Positions 1 to 8,686 of a stretch of 64,000 nt of DNA are shown in pieces (position 1 is the first letter of the stretch; each line of letters opens with the position of its first letter). The stretch comes from Lederbergia lenta NBRC 16444 (lineage in GTDB: Bacteria > Bacillota > Bacilli > Bacillales > Bacillaceae_C). The notes below the pieces were generated by a model. The model saw only the letters and a program-made list of their open reading frames with translations. It ran no database searches and was not told where the DNA came from. The stretch covers positions 1,426,001 to 1,490,000 of the forward strand of contig NZ_BCVC01000001.1 in assembly GCF_001591545.1 (NCBI RefSeq). Direction: 5' to 3'. The position numbers and the translations under genes were made by a program.

Positions 1-352
1 TCATAGCATCCTCATTTTCCCGATATACATTTGACTCCACGATGTATCCACCATAATCATTCACCTTTTTTTCAAACGAATGCAAGGATTGCTCAATATT
101 TTCTACATTTAGATGCAACTGTGCTTGATGAATAATCTTTCTGTCAGATGTGACTACATCCAGTTTTTTATCGACGGCATTTTCTGTGTCAGAAACCATT
201 TCTTCTACATCCATTTCCGTTTGTATAGCCACTTCACCAGAACTTTGAGAATACTCATCCATTTTAGCATTTTCACTCGAATTCTTTGTACTACATGCTG
301 ACAATAGAACGAAAAAGCATAAAACTAATAAAAGCTTATTTCCCTTTCCCAT
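1..352 (-). CDS. DUF4349-family lipoprotein, C-terminal part beyond window edge
   Basis: Reads leftward from the ATG at 350-352 and runs off the window, so only about 117 residues are visible. The N-terminus is a lipoprotein signal: MGKGNK, a hydrophobic run, and the lipobox LLSAC with the lipidated Cys at residue 20. A Ser/Glu-rich linker follows, then RKIIHQAQLHLNVENI and YGGYIVESNVY, which match the start of the DUF4349 domain of Bacillaceae lipoproteins. A purine-rich AGGGGGCG lies five bases before the start. The function of DUF4349 proteins is not established; the signal places it on the outer face of the membrane. Family call is from memory of the motif. Confidence 0.8.
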   Translation of the reverse strand, partial: MGKGNKLLLVLCFFVLLSACSTKNSSENAKMDEYSQSSGEVAIQTEMDVEEMVSDTENAVDKKLDVVTSDRKIIHQAQLHLNVENIEQSLHSFEKKVNDYGGYIVESNVYRENEDAM

Positions 353-899
353 CAGAACGCCCCCTATCTGTTAAATATGTAGACGTATCCCATTTAAAAA
401 GGTTACATAGGATTAAAATATATATTTCAATTATTAGTTATTTAAACTCAATTTTATTAAAAGAAGGGGAGAGTTAACGAGAAAAGCCCGCTATTGACAT
501 TAGCGCAAACCAAAGTGCTAATTAGAATAATAGGCGTTATACGCTTGCTAATTTGATAAAAAAATGTTACATTTGGACTACAAATTTTTGAACGGAGGAT
601 TTTATTAAAATGGTATGTATCAAATTCTGGTTTAATTTAACTTTGCTTGGCTAATTGAATAGCTTTGAAAGTCTCTACTTGTGTGTGGAGTTAACGGAAT
701 TGGTCTGCCTTTTTAAGAGAAATCCAAATAATAAAAGGGAGAGAGACTACTCTCTTATTAAAATATCATTGACAGAGTTGCTCGTGTGAATGTATTTCAA
801 TATTTTTCCTATTATATGCATACTCCTTTTCGTCTACTTTTTAACACAAGCTAGAAATTGTGATTAAAAAATGATTTAGACAGAAGGGGTTTTTTGTAT
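353..899. other. Intergenic, no gene recognised
   Basis: About 550 bases of AT-rich sequence between a leftward lipoprotein gene and a rightward transporter. Open frames here are short and lack ribosome binding sites. A TTGACA at about 770 could be a -35 box for the transporter gene, but no good -10 box stands at the right distance, so I do not call it. Confidence 0.5.
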
Positions 900-2387
900 A
901 TGAAAGATAATATTAACGAACCAAAGAAATATGAATATTTGGCCGATAATCCTGACTTTAAGGTTTTACCAATTATGCTTTCACTCATTATTGGTGCTTT
1001 TTTTGCGATATTAAATGAAACGCTATTGAATATTGCCCTTATTACACTAATGGATGAATTTTCAATATCTTTAACAACTGTGCAATGGATGGCAACAGGA
1101 TTTATGCTTGTGATGGGAGTAGTTATTCCCATATCTGCTTTGTTATTGCAATGGTTTACTACCCGCCAATTATTTTTAAGCACTATGATCGTTTTCACTA
1201 TTGGGACGATAATAAGTGCTATTGCACCTAATTTCCCTATATTATTAGTAGGGCGTTTAACACAGGCTGTTGGAACAGGTTTATTAATGCCAATTATATT
1301 TAATGTGTTTCTATTGATTTTTCCGCCGCATAAGCGTGGGAAAATTATGGGATTAATAGGTCTTGTAATCATGTTCGCACCTGCTATTGGACCAACGCTT
1401 TCTGGGATTATTGTTGAATATTTAGGATGGCGCTATTTATTTATTACAGTTATTCCTTTTGCTTTATTTTCTATTGCATTTGCTTACAAATATTTAATTA
1501 ATGTTTCAGAAGTCACAAAGCCAAAGATTGACATATTATCAATTACATTCTCTACTATTGGTTTTGGCTCGATTGTATACGGCTTTAGTGCCGTAGGGGA
1601 AAGTGCAGATGGATTTCTTAGTCCCAATGTTGCTATTGCGATAATCGTTGGAGTTATAGGGATTGTTTTATTTTCATTTAGACAACTAAAACTAGATGAA
1701 CCAATAATGGATTTAAGGGTTTTTAAATATCCCATGTTTACTCATGCGGTTTTAATGTTCTTAATTATTATCATGACAATGTTTGCTTCGGAAATTATTT
1801 TACCGATATATATGCAAGGGCCATTAGCTTTAACTGCTGCAACTGCCGGTCTCATTCTATTGCCGGGAAGTATTTTAAATGGAATTATGTCACCATTTAT
1901 GGGCCATCTTTTTGATAAATTCGGTCCAAGATTATTAATGATTCCAGCAACAATTGTATTAAGTGGGACGATGTTCATGATGAGTAGACTAACTGCTGAT
2001 ACATCCTTATGGGTTGTCATACTTGGATACGTGCTTATCATGCTAACTGTTTCAGCTATTATGATGCCTGCAGAAACAAACGGATTAAATCAATTGCCTA
2101 AACGATTGTATCCACATGGCACGGCAGTGATGTCGACATTACAGCCTGTTGCGGGCGCAATTGGTGTTTCTGTTTTTATCAGTATAATGAATGCGAGACA
2201 GCTCCATTTTTTACAAAACGCAGATAATCCTAAAGACCCAGCAACAATAAGTGAAGCAATGGTGGCAGGTGTTGAACTTGTATATTTTATCTCTTTTGCC
2301 ATATCTATTGTAGCAGTGATCTTAGCATTTACTGTATACCGTGCAGAGCCAAAAGAGGATGATCTACCACAAAAAGAAGGGGAATAA
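900..2387 (+). CDS. MFS multidrug exporter, DHA2 (14-TM) family
   Basis: A 495-residue membrane protein with about 14 hydrophobic segments, the size and pattern of drug:H+ antiporters of the DHA2 (EmrB/QacA/LmrB) branch. Visible family motifs are LNIALITLMDEF at the end of TM1, VQWMATGFML in TM2, GRLTQAVGTGLLMP in TM4, and GPTLSGIIVEYLGWRYLF (motif C with the following loop). It should export lipophilic drugs or similar compounds; the substrate cannot be read from sequence. ATG at 900 is preferred over the in-frame TTG at 894 because AGAAGGGG (882-889) is ten bases before the ATG and only four before the TTG. Followed directly by a strong terminator, so it is a single-gene unit. Confidence 0.9.
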   Translation: MKDNINEPKKYEYLADNPDFKVLPIMLSLIIGAFFAILNETLLNIALITLMDEFSISLTTVQWMATGFMLVMGVVIPISALLLQWFTTRQLFLSTMIVFTIGTIISAIAPNFPILLVGRLTQAVGTGLLMPIIFNVFLLIFPPHKRGKIMGLIGLVIMFAPAIGPTLSGIIVEYLGWRYLFITVIPFALFSIAFAYKYLINVSEVTKPKIDILSITFSTIGFGSIVYGFSAVGESADGFLSPNVAIAIIVGVIGIVLFSFRQLKLDEPIMDLRVFKYPMFTHAVLMFLIIIMTMFASEIILPIYMQGPLALTAATAGLILLPGSILNGIMSPFMGHLFDKFGPRLLMIPATIVLSGTMFMMSRLTADTSLWVVILGYVLIMLTVSAIMMPAETNGLNQLPKRLYPHGTAVMSTLQPVAGAIGVSVFISIMNARQLHFLQNADNPKDPATISEAMVAGVELVYFISFAISIVAVILAFTVYRAEPKEDDLPQKEGE

Positions 2388-2403
2388 CCCTATTAGATAC
2401 AAT

Positions 2404-2440
2404 AAAAACGTCATCCAATTTTTAATGGATGACGTTTTTT
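2404..2440 (+). terminator. Rho-independent terminator of the MFS gene
   Basis: Perfect 14-bp stem (2404-2417 with 2426-2439) with ACGTCATCCA in the left arm, an 8-base loop, and a run of T that is partly in the stem. It sits 17 bases after the MFS stop codon. Confidence 0.9.
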
Positions 2441-2497
2441 ATTTCAAAAGATAGGAAGGGGGATGGGTATTATTTTTTGAAGAGTGTTGGAAAGCAT

Positions 2498-3040
2498 TTA
2501 CCAAGATACAATGATCCATCCATCTTCTTGATAAACTACATAGCCTTCATATTCACTTAATTCAACATATACTTCTTCACCTGTTTTCAAAACTTGATCA
2601 ATATTCTTAGGCAAATTGTTAAATTCCTCCATTCCTCCTATTGCAAATGCTTCGGAAAGTATGTGTACATGATCCACACTCGCTGCTTTAATGCCTGTGC
2701 TCATTCGAAAAATTGGCGTTCCATCTTTTACTATTGCAAATTGACCGCTATTTGGGATGGCATACAGATTTGCATCACTGTCTTGTGCTATCTTACTTAG
2801 ATCTGCAAATTTTTCTTCTTCCATGATATTTTCAAATCGTTCGCCATCGATAATTATCTCGTTTTCAGCTTGTTTACTATTCCTGTTTATTAAATGTTGA
2901 GTTTCTCCAGCGTTGATTTCACTCACTTTATTACTATTTTCGGTTGCGTTTGCTCTACTTTGTGATCCATCGTAATGAAATGCTCCCGCCGCTATTAAGA
3001 ATAAAGACATTAGAATAATCGCATAAAATTTATTTTTCAT
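2498..3040 (-). CDS. Secreted or membrane-anchored protein of unknown function, ECF-regulated
   Basis: A 180-residue protein starting MKNKFYAIILMSLFLIAAG, a typical signal peptide or membrane anchor without a lipobox Cys. A polar linker rich in Asn, Gln and Glu follows, and a mixed alpha/beta C-terminal domain of about 110 residues ending YVVYQEDGWIIVSW. I do not recognise the family. ATG at 3040 is chosen over the upstream GTG (3049) because AGGGTGG lies at a normal distance from the ATG and overlaps the GTG. The gene is divergent from an ECF sigma/anti-sigma pair and has a near-consensus ECF promoter, so it is likely a target of that sigma factor in the envelope stress response. That link is inference. 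Confidence 0.75.
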   Translation of the reverse strand: MKNKFYAIILMSLFLIAAGAFHYDGSQSRANATENSNKVSEINAGETQHLINRNSKQAENEIIIDGERFENIMEEEKFADLSKIAQDSDANLYAIPNSGQFAIVKDGTPIFRMSTGIKAASVDHVHILSEAFAIGGMEEFNNLPKNIDQVLKTGEEVYVELSEYEGYVVYQEDGWIIVSW

Positions 3041-3071
3041 TTTTACCACCCTTTCAGATGCTTGTATATAA

Positions 3072-3100
3072 TAGACGTTTAACTAATAGAAAAAGTTTCA
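3072..3100 (-). promoter_or_regulatory. ECF sigma-type promoter of the secreted-protein gene
   Basis: On the minus strand: TGAAAC (3100-3095), a 17-base spacer, CGTCTA (3077-3072). This matches the -35 TGAAAC / -10 CGTC pattern of B. subtilis SigM/SigX/SigW-class promoters. Transcription would start near 3064, about 25 bases before the start codon at 3040, with the Shine-Dalgarno in between. Confidence 0.75.
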
Positions 3101-3351
3101 TATATTTCAAAGTAAATTCAATTATTACAAATCCATTACAATAAACATAGAGTTTAAATATTTAATATGTGGCGTTTCATTAATCTTTGCCCGCAAATTA
3201 TGCTGTTCAAACATTTTATTTCATTATAATGTACCTGTAATACCTATATTTCTATGGATACAATTTTGTTATATATAGAAACGAGCCCAACATGTTTTAG
3301 ATTTCTTTGGCTCATCCAAGAATAAATAGAAATAGCATTGTTACATTATTT

Positions 3352-3378
3352 TGCAACGTTTCTATTCTCTCAATCGAC
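3352..3378 (+). promoter_or_regulatory. ECF sigma-type promoter of the sigma/anti-sigma operon
   Basis: TGCAAC (3352-3357), 17 bases, CGAC (3375-3378), 31 bases before the sigma factor start. The form is close to the B. subtilis SigX/SigV type (TGNAAC, CGAC/CGTC). Position and type suggest autoregulation, as is usual for ECF operons. Confidence 0.65.
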
Positions 3379-3408
3379 TTTATTATGAAACGGAGGGGAT
3401 AATCAAAA

Positions 3409-3942
3409 ATGGATATCGTTAAATTAGTAAAAAAGGCCCGAAAAGGGAATGATGAAGCCTTTGAACAATTGATCGGTACTGTTCGTGAGAAATTGTATAG
3501 AACAGCCTATTCATATGTTAGAAATGAACAGGATGCGCTTGATATTTATCAGGACACAATTTATAAAGCTTATACATCATTGAAAACACTGAAAAAGCCA
3601 GAGAGTTTCTCTAGCTGGATTACAAAAATGCTTGTTTTTAAGTCTATTGATTTTATACGAAAGGATGCCCGATATTTTACAACGGATGATGAAGATATTT
3701 TTACAAAGATAATATCCAGCGAAGACATCGAGTCCATCGCAATCTCAATGGATTTATCTGAAGCCTTCAAATTCTTAGATTCCAAATACAAAACAGTTAT
3801 ATTGCTTAGGTATTATCATGATTTATCTATAAAAGAAATTGCCTCGATCTTGAATTACCCGGAAGGAACGGTAAAATCTCACTTAAATAGAGCGAAGAAA
3901 GAACTAAGACCGATTTTAAAGGAGGGCTATATGCATGAATAA
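3409..3942 (+). CDS. ECF RNA polymerase sigma factor
   Basis: A 177-residue ECF sigma factor. Region 2 is visible as DEAFEQLIGTVREKLYRTAY, then DALDIYQDTIYKAY for -10 recognition. Region 4 (VILLRYYHDLSIKEIASILN, then EGTVKSHLNRAKKEL) is the helix-turn-helix for the -35 box. Ribosome binding site CGGAGGGG at about 3390. It overlaps the next gene by 8 bases, the usual coupling of an ECF sigma factor with its membrane anti-sigma factor. It most resembles the SigV/SigX/SigW group, but no orthology can be claimed. Its likely targets include its own operon and the divergent secreted-protein gene. Confidence 0.92.
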   Translation: MDIVKLVKKARKGNDEAFEQLIGTVREKLYRTAYSYVRNEQDALDIYQDTIYKAYTSLKTLKKPESFSSWITKMLVFKSIDFIRKDARYFTTDDEDIFTKIISSEDIESIAISMDLSEAFKFLDSKYKTVILLRYYHDLSIKEIASILNYPEGTVKSHLNRAKKELRPILKEGYMHE

Positions 3943-4957
3943 AGAAAAGTTTAACGATTCAATTGATCAGATTGAAATACCTTTAGACAAGTTACTCGCA
4001 CGGGAGAAGGCAGCTATATTCCAGGCAAAGAAAAAGAGAAGGACCAGCAGAACCATGAAACAGTCTATACTGATTGCTTGTGGTTTATGTATTAGCATAC
4101 TCGGCTCAGGATTTGTTTCTACTGGGATGGCAGAAGCTTTATCAAATATACCGATCATAGGGTCAATCTACCAGGATTTTGGTGAAATAGCCTCAGATAA
4201 CATCAAACGCGATCAACTAACTACTGTAATAGATAAACAGGATAGTCATGGCGGTTTAACGATGACAGTTAAAGAAGCCGTTTATGATGGTGGACGATTA
4301 ATCGTTACAGTTGTATATACGGGAGAAAAAGAGCTATCACTAAATGAAGAAGCGGTCGGATATAATTATGTGCATATTAATGGAATGCCCTTCAAAACCG
4401 CAATAAGTTCCACAGGGCAAGATGATCTTAATTCCAAAACAATAATAGAACATCATCAATTCACATTAACTAATTATGATGAATTCGGGGATAATATAGA
4501 GGTTTCTATTCATGGTGAAGATCTATTCGGTTATAAAGGGAAATGGAAGGTTGCTTTCCCACTAGAAAAAATAAAAGGTGATATTCGAGAGTTTTATCCT
4601 GAGGTAAAAACCGAGAAAGTTGCAGAAGGTTATCGTATAACAGCCGACAGAGTAACGTTCTCACCGCTTTCAACAAGAATAGACTTATTGATCGATTATC
4701 CCGCTGAAATGGATGAAAATGATACATGGCCATGGTTCGATTTCTACGCGATCGATGATCAAGGTAATACATTTGATGGGATAAAAATTCAAGGTGGAAT
4801 GGCAAATAATAACGGCCGCCATATGATCCTTACCCTGCCGCCAATGGATACGATTCCTCAGTCGTTTACACTTGTCCCAAGAGACATAGATAATGAAGGC
4901 TATAGGCAAGAGATAAAAGAATTAGAACTAATTGTTCCTTTAGCGGAAAGTAAATAG
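3935..4957 (+). CDS. Membrane anti-sigma factor, DUF4179-type
   Basis: A 340-residue single-pass membrane protein: a cytoplasmic part of about 43 residues, one TM segment (QSILIACGLCISILGSG), and a large outer domain. Right after the TM comes MAEALSNIPIIGSIYQDFGE, a signature of the DUF4179 family; the later segment VKEAVYDGGRLIVTVVYTGE is also typical. DUF4179 proteins are commonly coded after ECF sigma factors and act as their anti-sigma factors (established for the layout, inferred here). GGAGGG at 3921-3926 serves the start at 3935. The cytoplasmic part should bind the sigma factor until an envelope signal releases it. Confidence 0.85.
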   Translation: MNKEKFNDSIDQIEIPLDKLLAREKAAIFQAKKKRRTSRTMKQSILIACGLCISILGSGFVSTGMAEALSNIPIIGSIYQDFGEIASDNIKRDQLTTVIDKQDSHGGLTMTVKEAVYDGGRLIVTVVYTGEKELSLNEEAVGYNYVHINGMPFKTAISSTGQDDLNSKTIIEHHQFTLTNYDEFGDNIEVSIHGEDLFGYKGKWKVAFPLEKIKGDIREFYPEVKTEKVAEGYRITADRVTFSPLSTRIDLLIDYPAEMDENDTWPWFDFYAIDDQGNTFDGIKIQGGMANNNGRHMILTLPPMDTIPQSFTLVPRDIDNEGYRQEIKELELIVPLAESK

Positions 4958-4968
4958 GCCATTTTTTT

Positions 4969-5003
4969 GAAAAAGCGCTCGGAATAGTACCCGGCGCTTT
5001 TTC
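4969..5003 (+). terminator. Terminator of the sigma/anti-sigma operon
   Basis: Stem GAAAAAGCGC (4969-4978) with GCGCTTTTTC (4994-5003), 12 bases after the anti-sigma stop. The T run is in the right arm. Confidence 0.85.
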
Positions 5004-5176
5004 AGTCATTTATTTTTATTGATTAAAGATTAACAGTGAATAATACATCATTTAATACCGAATTTTCCATTGATCCCCTTACTTAGTTTATTAATTTAGG
5101 ATTTTACTTCCATATTGCGCCGATCATATTATAATTGGAGTAATTAGTCATTTACATAGAGCTAAGGCGGTATGTA

Positions 5177-5542
5177 ATGAAATGTCTTGGATTTAATCTA
5201 CTATTCATTTGCTTGTATTGTTTTCCTTTTGTATATTTCTCGATGTATCAAGATTTCTCGAATGGTTCCATGATCGGATATCTCCTTATGGTGATCTCTA
5301 CCTCAATAATCGCTTTCTTTGCTAAATACACAAAAAATACAATTGCTATTATTCTAGGAAATATTATCTCCATGGATATATCATTTTATTTCCTTACTAA
5401 AATGCAAGGTAATGAGCCTTGGGCTGGTTATTTTAAACCACTAACACCACTCCACTTACTCATATTGGTCAGCTGTTTAAATATCATACCTCAATTTATT
5501 ACTATGCTACTTGCTAAAAAGGCATTATTAGCTGGAAAGTAA
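5177..5542 (+). CDS. Small integral membrane protein, unknown function
   Basis: 121 residues with four predicted membrane segments (about 5-22, 32-50, 54-75 and 91-115) and almost no soluble part. I do not recognise the family. Start context is GCTAAGGCGGTATGTAATG, a moderate ribosome binding site. It is monocistronic, bracketed by the upstream terminator and its own hairpin. The single charged run AKYTKN between TM2 and TM3 suggests an inside-loop orientation. Confidence 0.65.
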   Translation: MKCLGFNLLFICLYCFPFVYFSMYQDFSNGSMIGYLLMVISTSIIAFFAKYTKNTIAIILGNIISMDISFYFLTKMQGNEPWAGYFKPLTPLHLLILVSCLNIIPQFITMLLAKKALLAGK

Positions 5543-5570
5543 TGGTGACTTCCTTGAAGTCACCATTTTT
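5542..5570 (+). terminator. Terminator after the small membrane protein gene
   Basis: Perfect 11-bp stem (ATGGTGACTTC with its complement), 3-base loop, then TTTTT. The left arm overlaps the stop codon. Confidence 0.9.
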
Positions 5571-5602
5571 GTATGCATATTTATTTAATAATACAAAATA
5601 AG

Positions 5603-5631
5603 CGAAACAAAATATTAGATCCATTCGTGTA
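5603..5631 (+). promoter_or_regulatory. ECF-like promoter of the ABC/sigma operon
   Basis: CGAAAC (5603-5608), 17 bases, CGTGTA (5626-5631). It resembles TGAAAC/CGTMTA with one mismatch in each box. It lies 32 bases before the first start codon of an operon that itself codes for an ECF sigma factor, so autoregulation is plausible. No good SigA promoter is seen in the same 70-base gap. Confidence 0.55.
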
Positions 5632-5663
5632 AGAAGAAGAGATAGATGAAGGAGAGAGAACAA

Positions 5664-6539
5664 ATGTATAAAGTGAAAATAGAAGGATTACATAAATCAT
5701 ATCGTAATTTTGAAGCTTTAAACAATATTAATCTACATATTGAAACAGGTCTTTTTGGCCTACTTGGGCCAAATGGGGCAGGTAAGACGACTTTAATGAA
5801 AATTCTTAGTACGATTCTTCCGTTTAAAGTTGGAGATGTAACGATCTATGACTTTGATTTGTTAAAGGAAGGGGACAAAGTTCGCAAAATACTTGGCTAT
5901 TTACCACAAGATTTCCATGCACCAGGACAATTAACTGGTAGAGAATTTTTACATTATGTTGCCTCAATGAAAGGTGTTATGGATAAAAAAAATAGGGTAA
6001 CTCAGATTGAAAAAACACTAGATGAGGTGAATCTACTCGCACATGCTGATAAAAAAATTAAAAGTTATTCAGGAGGAATGAAAAGGAGAATTGGTATTGC
6101 ACAAGCACTGCTTGGTCATCCAAAATTACTTATCCTTGATGAGCCGACTGCAGGGCTGGATCCATCGGAACGAATACGCTTCCGTAATGTAATTGAAAGA
6201 CTAAGTAAAGATTATTCCATTATTTTATCGACCCATATTATAAGTGACATCGAATCAAGCTGTGAAAGATTAGCGGTTTTGAATAATGGCAGGTTACTGT
6301 TTCAAGGGACAACCGCTAGCCTAGCACAAAAAGCAGCCAATTATGTCTGGGAGTTTCAAGTACCATATGCTAATTACGATATAGTCGAAAAAGAACACTT
6401 AATTATTTCAAGCAGAAGGGAAGCAGGGAATGCTGTTTTTCGGATTATTGCAAAAGAATCTCCGCATGAAAATGCAAAGTTGATCAAGCCTTCGACTGAG
6501 GATGCTTATATGGCCTTAATCAATGGAGTGATAATATGA
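5664..6539 (+). CDS. ABC transporter ATP-binding protein
   Basis: A 291-residue ATPase. Walker A GPNGAGKTT at residues 35-43, Q-loop LPQDFHAPGQLTG, signature YSGGMKRRIGIAQ, Walker B LLILDEPTAGLDP and switch STHIISDI. The C-terminal 80 residues are of the type found in export ATPases of the CcmA/ABC-2 class. The ATG at 5664 is preferred over the one at 5646 because AAGGAGAG (5649-5656) lies seven bases before it. The stop overlaps the next start (ATGA), so it is translationally coupled to the large permease and should energise it. Confidence 0.93.
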   Translation: MYKVKIEGLHKSYRNFEALNNINLHIETGLFGLLGPNGAGKTTLMKILSTILPFKVGDVTIYDFDLLKEGDKVRKILGYLPQDFHAPGQLTGREFLHYVASMKGVMDKKNRVTQIEKTLDEVNLLAHADKKIKSYSGGMKRRIGIAQALLGHPKLLILDEPTAGLDPSERIRFRNVIERLSKDYSIILSTHIISDIESSCERLAVLNNGRLLFQGTTASLAQKAANYVWEFQVPYANYDIVEKEHLIISSRREAGNAVFRIIAKESPHENAKLIKPSTEDAYMALINGVII

Positions 6540-8686
6540 ACATGACTAAACTTATATTCCGTTATGAGTTGCTACAATTATTCCGTAATAAATTTTTAGC
6601 AATTCCGCTTTTTATTAATCTACTTTGTTGGGGATATATCATTATATCTTATGAAATACAACCCATTCATTATGAAGAGCGAGCTGCTGCTTTTTATCAA
6701 GGATTTATGTGGTTGTTATTATTGAATCTATTAATGATCGGCTTGTTTGCAGTATATATGGCAGATAAAGATCGGGAAAATAAATTTGAATCTTTAATTG
6801 TTACGTACCAAGTGAAAAATGCAGAATGGATCATTGGAAAATGGCTGGTCACTCAAACGTACGCGCTTGGCATCACACTCATCACTTTACTTGTTCAAAT
6901 AAGTTGGCTTTTGCTTGGGAAAATATCTTTTGGAGATTTAGTTAAAAACGTCCTCTATGTATTTGTTCAAATGGAAGGCGGATTAATTTTACTTATTTCT
7001 CTTGGTTTCTTATTTGGTATTCTATTGAAAAATATGTTTGCTTATATTTTTATTCCGGCTATTTTGTTACTAACTTTAGGACTTCCGTTTGATTATACCG
7101 GGGTCGCATTAACATTTGATAATCCGAGAGTACACTTATTGACGCCATTTGATTATATGTTTATTCAATCTCCTTATGAAAGTATATGGGGAATCGATCG
7201 GGTATTTGGAACCACGATATTGCACCAATTCATCGTTTTATTACTCGGGGGCATTTTTATACTTGTAACTATTTTATTATTTCGCTCTAACCGAAGGGTA
7301 CAAAGAGAAAAAAAGATTATCCCCGTATTGATTGCCACACTACTTATACCGACAATTATATTAAGTGGAATTCGCTATGTGCAATATGATCAGGCATTTA
7401 AACAATATGTCACAACAGGGGAACATTATGTAACTGGATTTGAGGGTCGGGATGAAAAGGGATTAGCTGAATGGGAATGGGAAAATTCATATTATGATAC
7501 ATATTTGGACAATACAAAATATGAGTTTTCAGTGGAGCAGATGAATTTATCGGCTCTACTGAAAACAGACAATTCAATTAAGGTCAGGAGTCAATTAACG
7601 ATTAAGCATAATGGTGATGCTCCCGTTAAAGATGTATATCTTACATTACAACAGGCATTAAATGTGACGGAATGCTCAAGTAAATCAGTTATGACTTGTT
7701 CACGCGAAAGTGATTTTGTCATTGTCCATTTTGATCAGATGATTGAGCCAGGTGAACAGTTTAATGTAAACTTGGCTTATAATGGAAGTGTTTTACAATA
7801 TCGTGATGAAGGCTACGTGGAGCATTCTTTCATTCAGAATCATAGAGTGTATCTTCCAAAAGAAGCAGGATGGTATCCACTCATCGGAAAACGCCAATTA
7901 GTGATTGCGCGAGAGCATAATAACAATTATGTCCAATTCGAACTAAGAAATGCTAGGTTGGTTGAGGATTATCCTACGGAATTCACAGTTGAAATTATGA
8001 ACGAAGATAGTAACATACCACTTGCTTTGACGATACCAGAAGTAGAAGCTGGCATATACAGCGGTACCTCTCTATATGGTTTGTCGTTAGTTGGTGGGAA
8101 TTTGGAGGAAGTAAAGGTTGGTCAAACTCGGATAGTTGGTCATCCAGAAATTCTTAACGGTGCTAAAAATGCAGTTAAAAAGAATCAACAAGCCTGGAAA
8201 TTTATTGAGGATTGGCTGGATATCCCTATGACACCGTCAGTCATTTATATTTTGAATGATGAACATTATTATCTTACACGTTCTACACCTAGTCAGGAAT
8301 TTCTTATTTGGCATGCTGAAGGTCTTGAATATGTGGATGATTCAATTATTGCGTATGAGATAGTTGAATACTTAACGAATGAATATGCAAGTTGGGAGAA
8401 TGAAGACGTACGATTATTGGGATTAGCGATGGAATGGTCGATAACAAGTCATTTACATGAAATGGTTGGTTTAAAGAATTGGTATGTATCTACATGGGGG
8501 ATACCAAGTGAAGTTAGTGAAGTTCCTGAGCCTATCGATGTATTAAATGGTTATGAAGATAGAAGTAAAGAAGAGTTTAACACAGTAGTTAAGTTTCTTT
8601 ATACACAATATAAGCAATTGGATGACAAGAGCATATTTGACATGGAAGCTGCTTTGCAAAAATACGAAGGAGTAACAAACGAATGA
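6536..8686 (+). CDS. ABC-2 permease fused to an M1-peptidase-like outer domain lacking zinc ligands
   Basis: 716 residues. The first 260 or so hold six membrane segments of an ABC-2 permease, and a seventh lies near residues 258-276 (IIPVLIATLLIPTIILSG). The rest, about 430 residues, should face outside. The segment with EAGWYPLIGKRQL and the later helical part resemble M1 aminopeptidase domains fused to ABC permeases in other bacteria. Where a peptidase has HExxH, this protein has Y607-E-I-V-E611, so both histidines are missing and catalysis is unlikely. The M1 likeness is my inference from pattern, not from a search. Overlaps genes on both sides by 4 bases. Confidence 0.75.
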   Translation: MNMTKLIFRYELLQLFRNKFLAIPLFINLLCWGYIIISYEIQPIHYEERAAAFYQGFMWLLLLNLLMIGLFAVYMADKDRENKFESLIVTYQVKNAEWIIGKWLVTQTYALGITLITLLVQISWLLLGKISFGDLVKNVLYVFVQMEGGLILLISLGFLFGILLKNMFAYIFIPAILLLTLGLPFDYTGVALTFDNPRVHLLTPFDYMFIQSPYESIWGIDRVFGTTILHQFIVLLLGGIFILVTILLFRSNRRVQREKKIIPVLIATLLIPTIILSGIRYVQYDQAFKQYVTTGEHYVTGFEGRDEKGLAEWEWENSYYDTYLDNTKYEFSVEQMNLSALLKTDNSIKVRSQLTIKHNGDAPVKDVYLTLQQALNVTECSSKSVMTCSRESDFVIVHFDQMIEPGEQFNVNLAYNGSVLQYRDEGYVEHSFIQNHRVYLPKEAGWYPLIGKRQLVIAREHNNNYVQFELRNARLVEDYPTEFTVEIMNEDSNIPLALTIPEVEAGIYSGTSLYGLSLVGGNLEEVKVGQTRIVGHPEILNGAKNAVKKNQQAWKFIEDWLDIPMTPSVIYILNDEHYYLTRSTPSQEFLIWHAEGLEYVDDSIIAYEIVEYLTNEYASWENEDVRLLGLAMEWSITSHLHEMVGLKNWYVSTWGIPSEVSEVPEPIDVLNGYEDRSKEEFNTVVKFLYTQYKQLDDKSIFDMEAALQKYEGVTNE

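Noticed and set aside
851-1372. Long antisense frames over the MFS gene and many other genes (for example over ykpA, carB and spoVB)
   Set aside because: They mirror strongly conserved proteins on the other strand and have no ribosome binding sites.
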